Assembly (NCBI GenBank): GCA_029706075.1
Contig: JAINUG010000198.1
Location: forward strand, 1,164,501 to 1,228,500
Direction: 5' to 3'
DNA length: 64,000 nt
Source of the DNA: Aldrovandia affinis
Taxonomy: Eukaryota > Chordata > Actinopteri > Notacanthiformes > Halosauridae
The translations under genes were made by a program, and so were the position numbers. Positions within the stretch are counted from its first letter, which is position 1; each line of letters opens with the position of its first letter. This document shows positions 22,849 through 33,400 of the stretch, piece by piece. The notes below the pieces were generated by a model. The model was not told the origin of the DNA. It made no database searches and worked only from the letters and a program-made list of their open reading frames with translations.

Positions 22849-23396
22849 TGGTGTCTGGTAGAAATAGTGGGTCAACAGAGCTGCAGGTGATGTAGCAGTT
22901 ACTGAGAATGAGGTCTGCCAATAGCCTGGCTCTTTAGTGAAGAGTCACATAAGAGAAGTTAAATATACTGTCGTCCATTCTTCCGCAAGCTTGTTGCATT
23001 GTCATTGTTCAGGGCATCTGAGATCATTACAGTTGATAAAGCAAATGGCGAGATAACTAGGGAAAGCTGGTGGAAATGATTCCGGTTTCCCGTAATGGAT
23101 TTTGCTTGTTAATTGTGTTGTGCCTCTAGGGTATTCGGATATGTCCTCTTCCAATTGGTTTTGTTAATCAACCCATTACAGTTTAATGATTACTCAGACA
23201 CAATTTGCATAGAGGAGATTTTTCATCACTATGGTGGCAACAGAGGAAATGTCTGTACATCTTACGATTCTTTCAACGATAAGACAATCGGTGTTATATT
23301 GGTTTACGGTACTCAGTCATTTCATAATTTGAACACATTTAAGACATGCAAGCTGAAGAACTGTTATGCTAAAGTGCATAAATTGAAGGCATCATA
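22849..23396. other. No gene recognised
   Basis: AT-rich DNA; the 118-codon frame at 23113-23469 runs into the terminal repeat of the next transposon and has no known motif. Confidence 0.5.
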
Positions 23397-23615
23397 TACA
23401 GTGGGTATTAAAAAGTTCACCCCCGTTGGCATTTTTATTTTCTTACTTCATGGAATCAAAATTGATTAAATTGGGATTTCTTGCCACTAATCAACACAAC
23501 ATGCTCTATGAATTCAAATAAAACTACTCTAAAACATTTTGTTAATTACAAATAAAAAACAAACCAGTCTGATTGCATGAGTATTCACCCCTTTTTCTTT
23601 CTTTTTCGTTTTTGA

Positions 23616-23728
23616 CCAGCACGCATCAGATTCAAATCACTGGTGCTGGCTTATCAAGCGGCTAGAGCAACTGCTGCTTACATCTCTCGCTCTGGAGAAG
23701 AGTGTCTGCTAAATGCTTAAAATGTAAA
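23616..23728 (+). repeat. L2-like LINE 3' fragment
   Basis: Translated, CGCATCAGATTCAAATCACT and the following bases give RIRFKSLVLAYQAA, the conserved segment near the end of the L2/CR1-type polyprotein. The copy then jumps to a tail of CTCTGGAGAAGAGTGTCTGC, TAAATG and ATGTAA repeats. It lies within the Tc1 element. Its tail is the same as that of SINE families B and C, which makes this LINE a candidate partner for them. Confidence 0.7.
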
Positions 23729-23975
23729 TGTAAATGTTTCTAAGACACTGTCACACGCCGTGTGACACAGCCCGGATTGGAACGGAACAGCAGGGCACAG
23801 GGATCGTCCTGTTGGCCTTGTCTCCCCAGGAAGAGAGAGATCAAACCGGCACAACAAATAATACAATTCAATCTTCCACCATCTCCCTCACGGCTTCAGG
23901 CTCCAAAACAATAAGCCAACATAATAACTAAACAAAAGTAACCCCTTTTGCCACGAGTCACATGTTAGCCTACAC

Positions 23976-24159
23976 CAGGGTTCCTCAAATCACGGTCCTC
24001 GTGGGCCGAGCACTGCTGTTTCTCCACCCTTCCATCACCTGGGAGTCAGGTGTGAAGGCACTCTGGCCAATCAATTGCATTAATTGTTCAATTAACTACA
24101 TAAGAGAAAGGAAAACCAGGACCGAATTTGGATTCGTGGGACAGCTTTGAGGAACCCTG
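23976..24159. mobile_element. hAT-type MITE, 184 bp, with 8-bp target duplication
   Basis: Terminal inverted repeats CAGGGTTCCTCAAA and TTTGAGGAACCCTG bound the element. Flanks GCCTACAC (23968-23975) and GCCTGCAC (24160-24167) agree in 7 of 8 bases, the 8-bp duplication being typical of hAT transposition. The interior has no coding capacity. It sits in the sequence that interrupts the Tc1 element. Confidence 0.9.
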
Positions 24160-24740
24160 GCCTGCACGTTAGACTTTTCAGTCTTTCTTTCCGGTCATCT
24201 CTCTCCGAGTTCCAGCCACCTACTGAGAGAGCAGAGCAGATTTAAACACTCCGGTGCATCAAGAAGATGTCTCACAGGTGTGTGCGCTGGCTGCCCTGCT
24301 AGTAGGCGTGGCCGCTAATCGCCCCTATCCCCCTGTCCAGACCGATGCCTTCCACACACACCTAAATAAACTCTGGTGCAATCAATTGTCTTCAGAGGTC
24401 ACATATTTATTTGATTGGAGTGCAGTTGTGTACTATTACAGTGTTTTAAATGATTTCAAATTAAAAGCACCTGTTTGTGAGAGGTCCCACAGTTAGTAAG
24501 CCTGGGCGTGCTTTATGAGAGTGTGGCAAAAAGAAAGTCATTGTTGAAGAAAACTAACATGAAATCTCGACTAGAGTTTGCCAGAAGGCCTGTGGGAGAC
24601 TCTCAAACCAAGAGGGGGAAGATTCTATGGTCTGATGAGTCCAAGATTCAACTTTTTGGCATCAACATTAGGCGCTATGTTTGACACAAGCTTCACACTG
24701 CTCATCATCCCAAGAACCTACCTGCTAAATGTATACCTAC

Positions 24741-25222
24741 ACCTATGTTAATAAACACTTAAGTTTTTCAGAAAAATGTGTATTATAAAAAAAAAAAAAA
24801 AAAGAATTTGAATAATTGCATTAGAATATATGGCTCATTATCTGTGTTGCTTATTTTATTGTTTGCCCATTTTAATCAAGGGTGCCAATAATTTGGGACC
24901 TGACTGTTTCACATAGGTGCCTTTGTCATGCCTGAATGTGGGTAGTGTATGTGTGGTGTCCGGAGAGGGGAGCACGGGATCTTGTGAGGAAATTGTAAAT
25001 ATAATATCTTGGGTGTGACCAAGGTGGGAGACACGATGTAAGAATAATGTTGGTAATATGTTTTATGGTGCATTAAACCTTGGGAAAAGCCTAGGTAAAG
25101 TCAGGTAGGCATCAACCGGGGCATTTACCCTATCTAAAAAGTGTCTGCTTAGTTTCACCCAAAATACAAAATGCTATCTTCTGAGGGGTGGGACAGATTG
25201 TTTAAAATGAGCTCCACTGAAG
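24741..25222. other. No gene; possible transposon end
   Basis: An A-run of 18 lies at about 24787. GGGTGCCAATAATTTGGGAC near 24880-24900 resembles the terminus of another Tc1-type family, but no partner end was found, so it is noted only. The rest is unclassified. Confidence 0.45.
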
Positions 25223-25229
25223 TTATAGG

Positions 25230-25429
25230 TATTCAAATCCACTCCGGAGGTCCGCAGTGTCTGCAGGTATTTGCTCCAATCACGCACTACACCACCTGAT
25301 TTCTAATAATTAGTTTACCTCCTTGGTCCAGGAAGCAAGCTAATTAGTGAAATCATGTGGTGTAGTGCGTGGTTGGAGCAAACACCTGCGGACACTTTGG
25401 ACCTCGAGGCCTGGATTTGAATAGCCCTG
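25230..25429. mobile_element. Palindromic MITE, about 200 bp
   Basis: The right end GGATTTGAATAGCCCTG and the left end TATTCAAATCC are inverted; the arms continue through GTGTCTGCAGGTATTTGCTC and CGCACTACACCAC and their mirrored partners to a central loop. TTATAGG flanks both sides (25223-25229 and 25430-25436). The left end appears to lack the outer CAGGGC seen at the right, so the duplication is likely but the left terminus is eroded. It resembles hAT-type fish MITEs. Confidence 0.85.
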
Positions 25430-25436
25430 TTATAGG

Positions 25437-26006
25437 GGAAGAGTGTGAATTTGGTGCCAGGGTGTTCAGTGTTATTCTGACCAGGGGAAAACCCTACTAT
25501 GAAGCTAGTAATTCAGATCCCTCATGACTCACTGGTTTTGTTTTCTCAGTTTTCTGAGGTTCAGTGTTTGTGGTTTTGTTAAGGTTATGCTATTGTCTGC
25601 ATGCACCAAAATGTAAATGAATCACGCAACAATGGAGATAATCTGGTGCGCTCGCCATCATTGTATAAGGAGGAGTGTGGAGTGACGTAGTGCCTGTAGG
25701 CCTGTGTTACCCTCGCTCTAACACAGGGTGTGACAGCCTTTCCCCATAGTGATGGATGACAAATGGATTTGACATGCGTGTTAACTGATTTTTATGCCCC
25801 AGTGAATCACAGTTCCTTAAGATTGAGATTAACTTTTTTATGTGTGTAGGATTTTATTGGAAATAATTATTATAGGTGTGAATAATTGTGACACATTGCT
25901 CTTTGGGGGGAAAAAAATGCTTATTTTTAATGAACAAAATATTTCTCTTGGACTTGTATAAAATATAATTTCCTCATTTTTTGAGCATACAATATAACTC
26001 ATTACC
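25437..26006. other. No gene recognised
   Basis: AT-rich DNA with a G7/A7 tract near 25907. Nothing recognised. Confidence 0.5.
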
Positions 26007-26072
26007 TGTGTGTGTGTGTGTGTGTGTCTATATATATATATATATATCTCATCTCATCTCATCTCATCTCAT
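26007..26072. repeat. Compound microsatellite TG, TA and CTCAT
   Basis: A TG run is followed directly by a TA run and about five CTCAT pentamers. Three different unit lengths abut without spacer. Confidence 0.95.
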
Positions 26073-26139
26073 CTTCTGGTGGATCAACCTTTGTGTGAAA
26101 AATATGCAACTCACAATTCAATTAAAATTAAGCTAGCTG

Positions 26140-26725
26140 GTAGTCTGATGCGCTGATCCAATATGGACAATGCTGGTGTCAAACTTAAGGCTTGATCGTA
26201 GTCCAAAGCGGACACACGCGTGCGGATAGTAGCGGAAGTGCACGTGGTTCTGTACATGCTACATTTGGGTATCTGCATACGCGGACGCGTTCCACACATG
26301 CGCACTAGAGAGTTTGAGTCTGTGTCCCGGTGTTTCATGAAGCCACCTGAGCATGGAACCAATCGAGGGAACGCACACACTCCCGCCAGCATCGCCACTT
26401 TTCCATTTTATTTTTTTCTCGGCCTTCGCAAATCTGTCTCGCAGATACTTCCACTTCTTCCTCAATGCGCCTGTAGGTGCGTACAAGTCCATGCGGTCAC
26501 AAAACCTGGCAGGTGTATGGACGGACGTCCACACACGGACATCAGCGCGGACATCCGCTGACGTGAGCGTCTGACGAAATCTACGTCAAGCTGACCCTCG
26601 CGGATCCTCGAGGCATTAGGTCAGTCAGTGTGTTTTTAGAGAAGGCAGAGATTTAGGCTAGGCCAGGCCACGCCCCGTTTGCCTTGACGGGATCATGAAA
26701 TGCATAGAGCTCCCCGACAATGTGT
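26140..26725 (-). mobile_element. Repeat carrying a MADF-domain relic
   Basis: Outer blocks of this stretch recur in shorter form at 35816-36003: the left block starts GCTGATCCAATATGGACAAT (26154) and the right block is GAGATTTAGGCTAGGCCAGG to GCATAGAGCTCC (26647-26712). The interior holds a MADF-domain fragment on the minus strand. MADF proteins are often encoded by PIF/Harbinger-type DNA transposons as DNA-binding partners of the transposase, so this may be a remnant of such an element; no transposase code and no clear terminal repeats or TA-rich target duplication were found. Confidence 0.45.
26259..26534 (-). pseudogene. MADF-domain fragment
   Basis: The 91-codon minus-strand frame contains LRKKWKYLRDRFAKAEKKIK followed by WKSGDAGG and a later MLRWL, matching the C-terminal half of a MADF domain (tryptophan, LRDRF, basic run, SG turn, final hydrophobic helix). 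The N-terminal half of the domain is not open upstream. A CACCTACAG|G acceptor-like junction falls just before the LRKKW codons, near 26482 on the minus strand, which fits the exon structure of a former gene. MADF proteins bind DNA in the nucleus. The family call is based on motif pattern only; this copy cannot make a full domain. Confidence 0.65.
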
Positions 26726-28172
26726 ATACGGTCGAGGCAGCCTTTCTGAACACTTTCCCAGCAGGCGGGCAGAACAAACTCCAAAATAGACCTCCGGGCG
26801 TGGAGATGGGTAGGAGTCCTTCTTAGGGCATGAACTGCATGGTCTCTCTCGTAATGCCTCACTCTTACTGACAGAACTTCAATTGCCTACTGGCACTGAA
26901 ATCCCCCAGTGTTGCAGTAAGGGTCATTACCTGATGGCTGAAGGATTGAGCCAGCCATATACTGATATGTGGAGTGCTTGTTGCAGTTGCTCTCACAAAA
27001 AGGCTTTCCCTTTGTGAGCGTAGAGGGTAGAAAAGAATCCGCATCTAAATTTACCAAATGAGCATTTTAAAGCACTAGAAAGAAAAGAAAGATATGAAGT
27101 GGAACTGGCTGTGGTTTGAGCTGAAGTGTCTAAGAATAAAGACGTTGGATGTTTTGTAGGCGCACAATGTTTGTGGCTTTTAGTTTCGCTTTTTTTTTTC
27201 CTTCTTCCTCGGGATCTACATGCTATTCGGAAGTTGTTTTCCTTTTCCGAAATGTCGAGAACAGTTTTCATCTCCCCCCTCTTACTCTTTGTAAGAATAG
27301 AAACGTTCCCTACCTTCTCAGAAGGAGCTAGTGGAGTTTCTGCTGGTATTTTTGTCTGGAGCTCAGACATGATAAATTACTTACAATATCGGAAGATCTC
27401 AGAAACTCTCACTGAATCCCCAAATGGCCATAATGTTGTTGTTTTTTCCCCTGTTCGTGGCCATTATGCTTGTAACATTATGTTATAGGGTTCAAAATGA
27501 ATCCGTTCCCTGTGTAGATGATACACTGTGTGCTCAGAGCAATGCACTGGGATCTGAGTTCTCAATGAGGGGCAGGCCCACAATTTTTTTATTAAACTTT
27601 TCTTTTTTTTGGTTTTACTTTCATATTGCATATTATCTTTTGCCAGTATTGCATTTTAAATTTTTCATTGCAACTTGCTATGTGTTAACAGGTGTTAACA
27701 TACATCGGGAGAAGCAGGTCTGATGCTGTTTCCGTAGCGTATATCGTTTTTTTACAGGACCGTGTTGCTAGCCCTGTGCTCAACCTAACTTTTACAGGGG
27801 TTGAGGAGCGGTTGGAGTCGAGCTGATAGTCCTTTTCGCGAGGTCTCTTGTCTTCATAGCAAGGGATTACAGTCTCGCGCTACGTGAGACCAGACAGGCT
27901 CGGCCAAGCGAGTCTACAAGCTGCCTCTGCAAGTCAAGCCCGGCCAACTCCTGCCACTGTGCAATGGACGCCCAGGGGTGATTCACACCCGCAGCCCCAG
28001 ACAGCAGAGGCAGGTCTGGGTGGGAATCATTTCATCTCATCACCGTGGTTTCGATCACACGCTGAAGGAGGCACAGCACACCCTCGCACACTGTCCGAAT
28101 TTCATCAAAATGCTCTTGTTTGGTTTGTAGTGGTCATCATTTGTGCTGCTTTCCATTGGCAATTATTTTATA
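26726..28172. other. No gene recognised
   Basis: Frames of 95-125 codons occur on both strands (26993-27488), in pyrimidine-rich DNA, without a known motif. Around 27740-27830 a GTTGCTAGCCCTGTGCTCAA word is reminiscent of fish SINE bodies but too short to classify. Confidence 0.45.
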
Positions 28173-28174
28173 TA

Positions 28175-29055
28175 CAGTGGGTATAAAATGTATCCACCCC
28201 CGTTGGCATTTTTCACATTTTATGATATAAAAATGGACTTAATCACTTGGAACTGATCAACACAAAATACTCTATAATATCAAATAAAAAAACAACTCTA
28301 AAGCTTTTTCTTAATTAATTGCAAATAAAAAAACACTTGATTCCATAAGTATTCCCCCCCTTGGCCTAATACTTGGTAGAAGCACCTTTAGCTTCAATTA
28401 CAGCTGTGAGTCTATTTGGGTAAGCCTCTACCAGCTTTGCGCATCCAGACACTGCAAGTTTTGCCAATTTTCAAATCTTTCCACAGATTCTCAATGGGAT
28501 TGAGATCTGGGCCAAAAAGTTCAATCTTGGTCTCATCAGACCATAGAATCTTCCACCACTTGGTTTGAGAGTCTCCCACAGGCCTTCTGGCAAACTGGAC
28601 AGTTTCTCCCATCTCTGCCATGGAAGGCTGTAACTCCATCAGAGTTGCCATAGGCCTCTTGATGACCTCCCTAACAAGTGCCCTTCTCGCACGAATGCTC
28701 GGTTTTGGAAGACGGCCTGTTTGAAATCATTTGAAGCACCTTAATTGTACACAGGTTGACTCCAATCAAATAATTATATGACCTCTGAAGACAATAGATT
28801 GCACCAGAGTTTATTTAACTTTGTTAAATAAGTTGAGTTGAGTGTTTTAGCAAAAGGGGTGAATACTTATGCAATAAATTATTGTATGTTTTTGTTTTTA
28901 ATTAAGAAAGGTTTCGAGTCTCTCTTTATTTCACATTATGGACTATTTTGTGTTGATCAGTAGCAGCAAGAAATCCCAATTAATTTTGATTCCATGACGT
29001 AAGAAAATAAAATGTAAAAAATGCCAAAGGGGGTGAATACATTTTACACCCACTG
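28175..29055 (-). mobile_element. Tc1/mariner element with internal deletion, 881 bp
   Basis: Bounded by CAGTGGGTATAAAATGTATC at the left and an inverted ATGTATTCACCC-type end, TACACCCACTG, at the right, with the TA target at 28173-28174 and 29056-29057. On the minus strand a frame at 28412-28651 contains WSDETKIELFG joined directly to PDLNPIENLW. The first is the segment of catalytic aspartate one and the second carries the final glutamate; the second aspartate segment (DND) that lies between them in complete Tc1 proteins is missing. The join is at about 28510. An element of about 1.6 kb would be expected for a full copy, so this is a non-autonomous deletion derivative. Other frame breaks lie upstream. 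Confidence 0.9.
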
Positions 29056-30117
29056 TAGGTTACAGAAAAATGTTTTATAAATTCCTTCTCAAATTAATGA
29101 TATTTTATACATATGCTTCAATAAGGATGAACAGCACATAATGAATTATGCATGACGTTATGTGTAATTTGATGCATTTCACAATTCGCATAACGACCGT
29201 TCTGTTTTAAACACCTTGTTGTTTCTTCATCCACGTTATTAGGTTTGCGATGCAATGCAACAACATAAATAAATAAATAAATATCATTGTATGCGTTTCA
29301 TGTTTGTTCCAAAATGAGTTTTGTCTTGTCTCATGTTTCTTTCACACATGAATTACTTGATAAGTAATATATAAGGGACATTTTCATCAAGTCCCTGATT
29401 TACCAATTGTCACGGCGACCACGTTGATCAATACAACTCGCACATGACAGTTCCCCTGTCTGATTCCACCCTTCTTGTCACACATGGATCTCTATTGGAA
29501 AGGCATCGCTCAATCTTCACACAGCGCTGAAAAGCATTCCGGAAAATGAAAGCATTAGTTGTCCGAGAACTGATCTGGCTGATTAAAAGTCCTTAAATTA
29601 ATGTGGAGTATTCATTCCTTGTAACGTGAATATCTCTTTCTGACAGAATGTGGCGATAAGAGATGCCACGTTGTGTCTGGGGGAAAAGTTGAATTAATTA
29701 CAGAATTCAATAATTAATACGTAACCAAAAAATGTCATTCTGTGGCCACCACATGGGTTTGTCAGTTCTGATTCACAAGTACAAGGGGACTGGTGCCATA
29801 ATTAACCTGACAGCAGACTCGAAGGTTGTGCAAGTAATAGATCATTAGAAAAAGCTTTCAAATACATTAGCATAGTCACCCTATGCAAAATGACCAATGT
29901 GGGATATGAGCAGTTATTCATATTCACACACCAATGCAGTGTTGCATACTATGTAGGCTACTGTTAGAGAAATGTAAAGATTGTGCACGTTACAGAACAG
30001 GAGGACTATAATAGTATGATAATTCACATTTGCCATCATGTGTAGATCCTGTATAATCATGTTTAAATGCACTGTACAACATACCACCAAACCTTGTGCT
30101 TTTTATCATTGTATTGT
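29056..30117. other. No gene recognised
   Basis: AT-rich DNA with short AAAT repeats at about 29267. No recognised feature. Confidence 0.5.
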
Positions 30118-30455
30118 TCCGATTTTACCCTGTTTTTCTCCCAATTTGGTAGCCAATTACCCGCTGTGCTTAGTTCAATCCCCCTTCCCTCATAGTTCGC
30201 TGCCGTAGTCCTGTGACCAGCAGTGACAAGGGCGAAGCGCTGCCTCCTCCGAGACAACACTTGTCGTGCCGTCGACTGTAATCCCGGTACCCCAGAACCA
30301 CTCCTGTGTGCAGTGAACTGTGCGTGTTCGGCTTCCCTCCCCCCTCCCTGGGGACGGCACTCCCGACCAGAGCCGACTCTGGCGCGACGGGGAATCGAAC
30401 CCCGGTCGCCGTGGCCAGCGTCGGACGTTGAAACCACTGGACCACGCGGGGAGGA
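30118..30455 (-). repeat. tRNA-derived SINE, family A1
   Basis: A well-preserved minus-strand copy. The box A complement AACCACTGGACCAC is at 30432-30445 and the box B complement GGAATCGAAC at 30391-30400. The body shows the CTCCGAGAC and CCCTCCCCC blocks, and the tail (minus strand AAATTGGGAGAAAAACAGGG) is at the left. A 170-codon minus-strand frame (30063-30575) runs through it and is not a gene. Confidence 0.88.
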
Positions 30456-31257
30456 AACCCCTCCTGCTTTTAAATGGTTTTTATTTTCTTTGCTTTCTGT
30501 TTTTCTGTTACAAAAAGCCCTTCTAGAGATGGGTGTTGAGAATGAGCGTAAGCCACAAACACTATGGTGCAACACATCTGATTATTGTGTAATCAATTTG
30601 TCAATGTGCATTTATATCTGTCCCTACTAAATAAACCATAAATAAAATAACAATAATCAATTATATTATTATTGTATATAGTTATTCGGCATATGAAACA
30701 TGACTGCCAAGCAATGAAACATCCCTGGGAACTCTTGTAGGAAATGCTGTCAAGAGTCACTGCAAGAAGATGTGGACACAGAATATGGGCTGGCGTGCAG
30801 TGAGGCGTGGCCTTTGCATACTGCAGCAATTTCTCCCTGCAGTGACGACATCATTAATGACATTTGAACACTGGATTTAAATGTCTAACAATATTTGGTT
30901 TATGAACACCATGCATGTTTATATAATGTCTTGGAATGGACAGAATGAGTAAATAAGTTCATAATATTAGTTGCTTGACCTAAATTTCATACATTCACAC
31001 AAAGTTTCATCCAGTTATGTGATGGCACAGTTTTGGTACCCACGAAAGGGAATAAAATGGGTAATAAAAAAAACAAAAAAAACAAGGACAAATCTTCCCC
31101 CTATGATTTGATAGCCTAAAAATGGTTTGTAAGCAGAAAAAATAGCACTGCCTAGAATTTCAGTATTTAGGTCAAACCGTTTTTGGATTTCATTGATTGT
31201 CGGAGATAGAAAACTGTGTAGTCACCCTTGTATATAAACTCAAAAGCCTATTACTAG
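30456..31257. other. No gene recognised
   Basis: AT-rich sequence with no feature I can support. Confidence 0.5.
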
Positions 31258-31590
31258 AGTCTGGTATGGAATCCAGACCGTGCCAGTACCGACTGTGGCC
31301 AGCAGCCCTGTGGGGCACATAATTGGCTGTTGTGTTGCCAAGGGAGGGAGGGAGGGACGCGCCCCCCACTGGTCATTCCGGCACCTGCACTTCCTCCCCG
31401 ACTGCAAGCTTAACTCGTAGACTGCGGTATGAAAATAAGCAACGGCTGACATCATGTGTTTCGGAGGAGAGCGCGTGCTTGTCTGTACTCTCCCGAATTG
31501 ACAGCGGAGGTTGCAGCGAGAGGGGCTTACTAGAATACGATTGGGCCTTCCAAATTGGGAGAAAAAGTGTGTGTGGGGGAAAGCATTAAA
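31258..31590 (+). repeat. SINE-like repeat, family D
   Basis: Plus-strand copy lacking the outer head. It begins near CTGGTATGGAATCCAGACCG, continues with GTGGCCAGCAGCCCTGTGGG and GGGAGGGAGGGAC, and ends with CCAAATTGGGAGAAAAAGTG. The 156-codon minus-strand frame across it is a shadow of the repeat. Confidence 0.75.
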
Positions 31591-32721
31591 ACACATTACT
31601 TCACTGTATTCAAAGGCACGTTTGCATGGACTTGCATGGATCGGCCACCCATCACTTAAACATCCCAGCAAAACAGGGGAGGGGGGAAATACCACTGCTA
31701 GCACCGCCACTATACAGCAAGATTAATGGCAAACCAAGGTACAGTGTGACACCACCAATACAATCATTAGTTTCAGGCAAACTTAATTCATATATTCTGC
31801 GCAGGTCACTAAATACAGGCCGGCCATATTTAATGTGCCACCGTGGCAGGCCTTGCTGTGCGCCGCTTTAAGGTAAAATACTTTACCCCCGAGAGATATC
31901 TCATGTAAGAGCAGTTAATGGAGTTGGTTTTTCCTGTCAAATATGAAATACAGTGCAGATTCTTTCAGTCAAGCACCACTGCCCCTCTCCCCCATTACAG
32001 TGTGACAATGTTTTGAAGGAAGGGGAAAATGTGTTTCCTAGGAACCTTCCTAGGAATGTTCAGACCATGCCAGACTGGCCACTGTTATGTGCACCAATAG
32101 CAGATATTCCATTATTGGTTTAAATAATGAGACGATTTAAACAACCCAATCATAATCAAATATTTATAAGTGTTTAAATAAAGTACAAGTCAGCGTTGTG
32201 AATGTGCAGGTTCCACGCAAGAGGGGTGAAACAATTCATTCATATGCCATTCAAAAAATGAATATGATTCAATTAATAATATTACGAATTCTTAGCGGCT
32301 TTTGATTCAGTAACATTACTTAAGTGCAAATGTGCTTGAATATCATGAATGTCTGGATATAACTGAGTCGGTACTTGACAAGCAAGTACAACATTTGAAA
32401 AGATGAAAGCAGATATGTATGGTTTTAGTAAAGTATGTTAATCTAGTGAAACAAGCCACACATTTTAAACTTGTCTTCTGGTTGCTCCTCAATGTGAAGA
32501 GCCTCACATTGTGCAACTGTCTGATGTTTGGATAAGTATTTTATTGCACTTTTGCGTATGCATAGTTTATTTTATCTATATACATAATGTGTTCACATTT
32601 CCATTTATTCCAGATATCCGCTTGTAAATGACCCTGATTAAAGGAATATTTTCAAAACCAGTGCATACAAATTGCTTATTTTGTTTGCCAGATGAAACCA
32701 AATGAGTCCTTGGGCAGCTCT
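31591..32721. other. No gene recognised
   Basis: AT-rich, unclassified DNA. Confidence 0.5.
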
Positions 32722-32830
32722 AGGGGTAATTATGCACTGCCATGCCGTGCCGCTGGCTACAGTCAGCACTGGCACGGTCTGGGTTCGGCACCAGACTGCA
32801 GGGCCCGTCCCCACACCAGAACAGAACGGT
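32722..32830 (-). repeat. SINE family D fragment
   Basis: AATTATGCACTGCC, then GGCTACAGTCAGCACTGGCA and GACTGCAGGGCCCGTCC match the head-proximal half of the minus-strand copies at 13403 and 16176. The tail half is absent. Confidence 0.65.
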
Positions 32831-32970
32831 GGCTGCGTCCCAGTACTCTTTCCTCATTGCGTTACCTTGTTCACTCGTTTCCTCTGCTTCTCTTGTCTGC
32901 ATCGCGATATGTCAGAAGCAGAGGAGGGGAGGAGTCAAGGGGTAGAGAATGAGGGAAAGGGGGCAAAGAG
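32831..32970. mobile_element. Degraded hairpin element
   Basis: TCCTCTGCTTCT (about 32880) is mirrored by AGAAGCAGAGGA (about 32914), and CTTTCCTCATT (about 32848) by AATGAGGGAAAG (about 32948). The outer left word GGCTGCGTCCCAGTACTC is typical of fish MITEs, but its right counterpart is eroded. Several frames of 60-99 codons here are not genes. Confidence 0.5.
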
Positions 32971-33044
32971 TTTTGTGGAAGAGTTTTTCTGCATTGTGTG
33001 AAGACAATGTGTGAAGATGCCTTTCTAATAGAAATCTATGTATT

Positions 33045-33335
33045 ATCACAGTCACGGTTTGAAACCCCAACTGTACCAGACCGGCTCTGGTGGGGAGCCC
33101 CGATCGGTGGTGGCGTTTGGCTGTCTGCCCCAGGGGGATGGGGGATGGTGAGCCGGCATGAACTCACTGAGAAGCGCGCAAGAGTGTCTACAGAACGTGG
33201 GTGGGCCGTTCACTGCCCTTGGAGAATTAGCTTTCCTCGTAGAGATGGGTGGCGAGTTTGTGTGGGTAGGGCAAAACGAAACAAATAGAAGGTATAATTG
33301 GCCACTAAATTGGTAAAAAATCAGAAACAAATGTA
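33045..33335 (+). repeat. SINE, family A2
   Basis: Plus-strand copy with CGGTTTGAAACCCCAACTG (box B-like area), GCTCTGGTGGGGAGCCCCG, CTGTCTGCCCCAGGGGGATG and a tail GGTATAATTGGCCACTAAAT. The first part of the head is missing. Confidence 0.8.
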
Positions 33336-33357
33336 TAAAATAAAAAAATACAAAATT

Positions 33358-33400
33358 ATGGCTCAGTTGGTAGAGCAAGCAACGCTTAGGTTGTGGTTAA
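33358..33400 (+). repeat. tRNA-like head of SINE family C
   Basis: ATGGCTCAGTTGGTAGAGCA followed by ACGCTTAGGTTGTGG matches the head of the family C copies (minus strand at 50574, 55790 and 57155). Only the head half is present; box B has decayed. It is not a functional tRNA gene because no closing acceptor stem or T arm is seen. Confidence 0.6.

Larger units (their letters stand above)
23399..24740 (+). mobile_element. Tc1/mariner element, degraded and interrupted
   Basis: The left end CAGTGGGTATTAAAAAGTTC, preceded by the TA at 23397-23398, matches the right end of the 28175-29055 element when that is reversed. Transposase remnants on the plus strand include WSDESKIQLFG (near 24625-24660), which holds the first catalytic aspartate, followed by a short stretch and then a stop in GINIRRYV. 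The second aspartate and the glutamate are gone, and no matching right terminal repeat was found. About 760 bp of foreign sequence, from about 23600 to 24361, replaces the part between the left end and the promoter-proximal region; the junction at 24362 resumes at TAAATAAACTCTGGTGCAAT, which is also present in the other copy. Confidence 0.8.

Noticed and set aside
24880..24915. Right end of the 23399 Tc1 element
   Set aside because: GGGTGCCAATAATTTGGGAC does not match the left end of that element and more likely belongs to another Tc1 family.
26993..27488. Overlapping 120- and 125-codon frames on opposite strands
   Set aside because: Mirror-image openness in low-complexity DNA; no motif on either strand.
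30063..30575. 170-codon minus-strand frame
   Set aside because: It runs through a SINE A1 body; similar frames occur in other copies of the same SINE.
31240..31710. 156-codon minus-strand frame
   Set aside because: Falls in a family D SINE and its flank; no domain.
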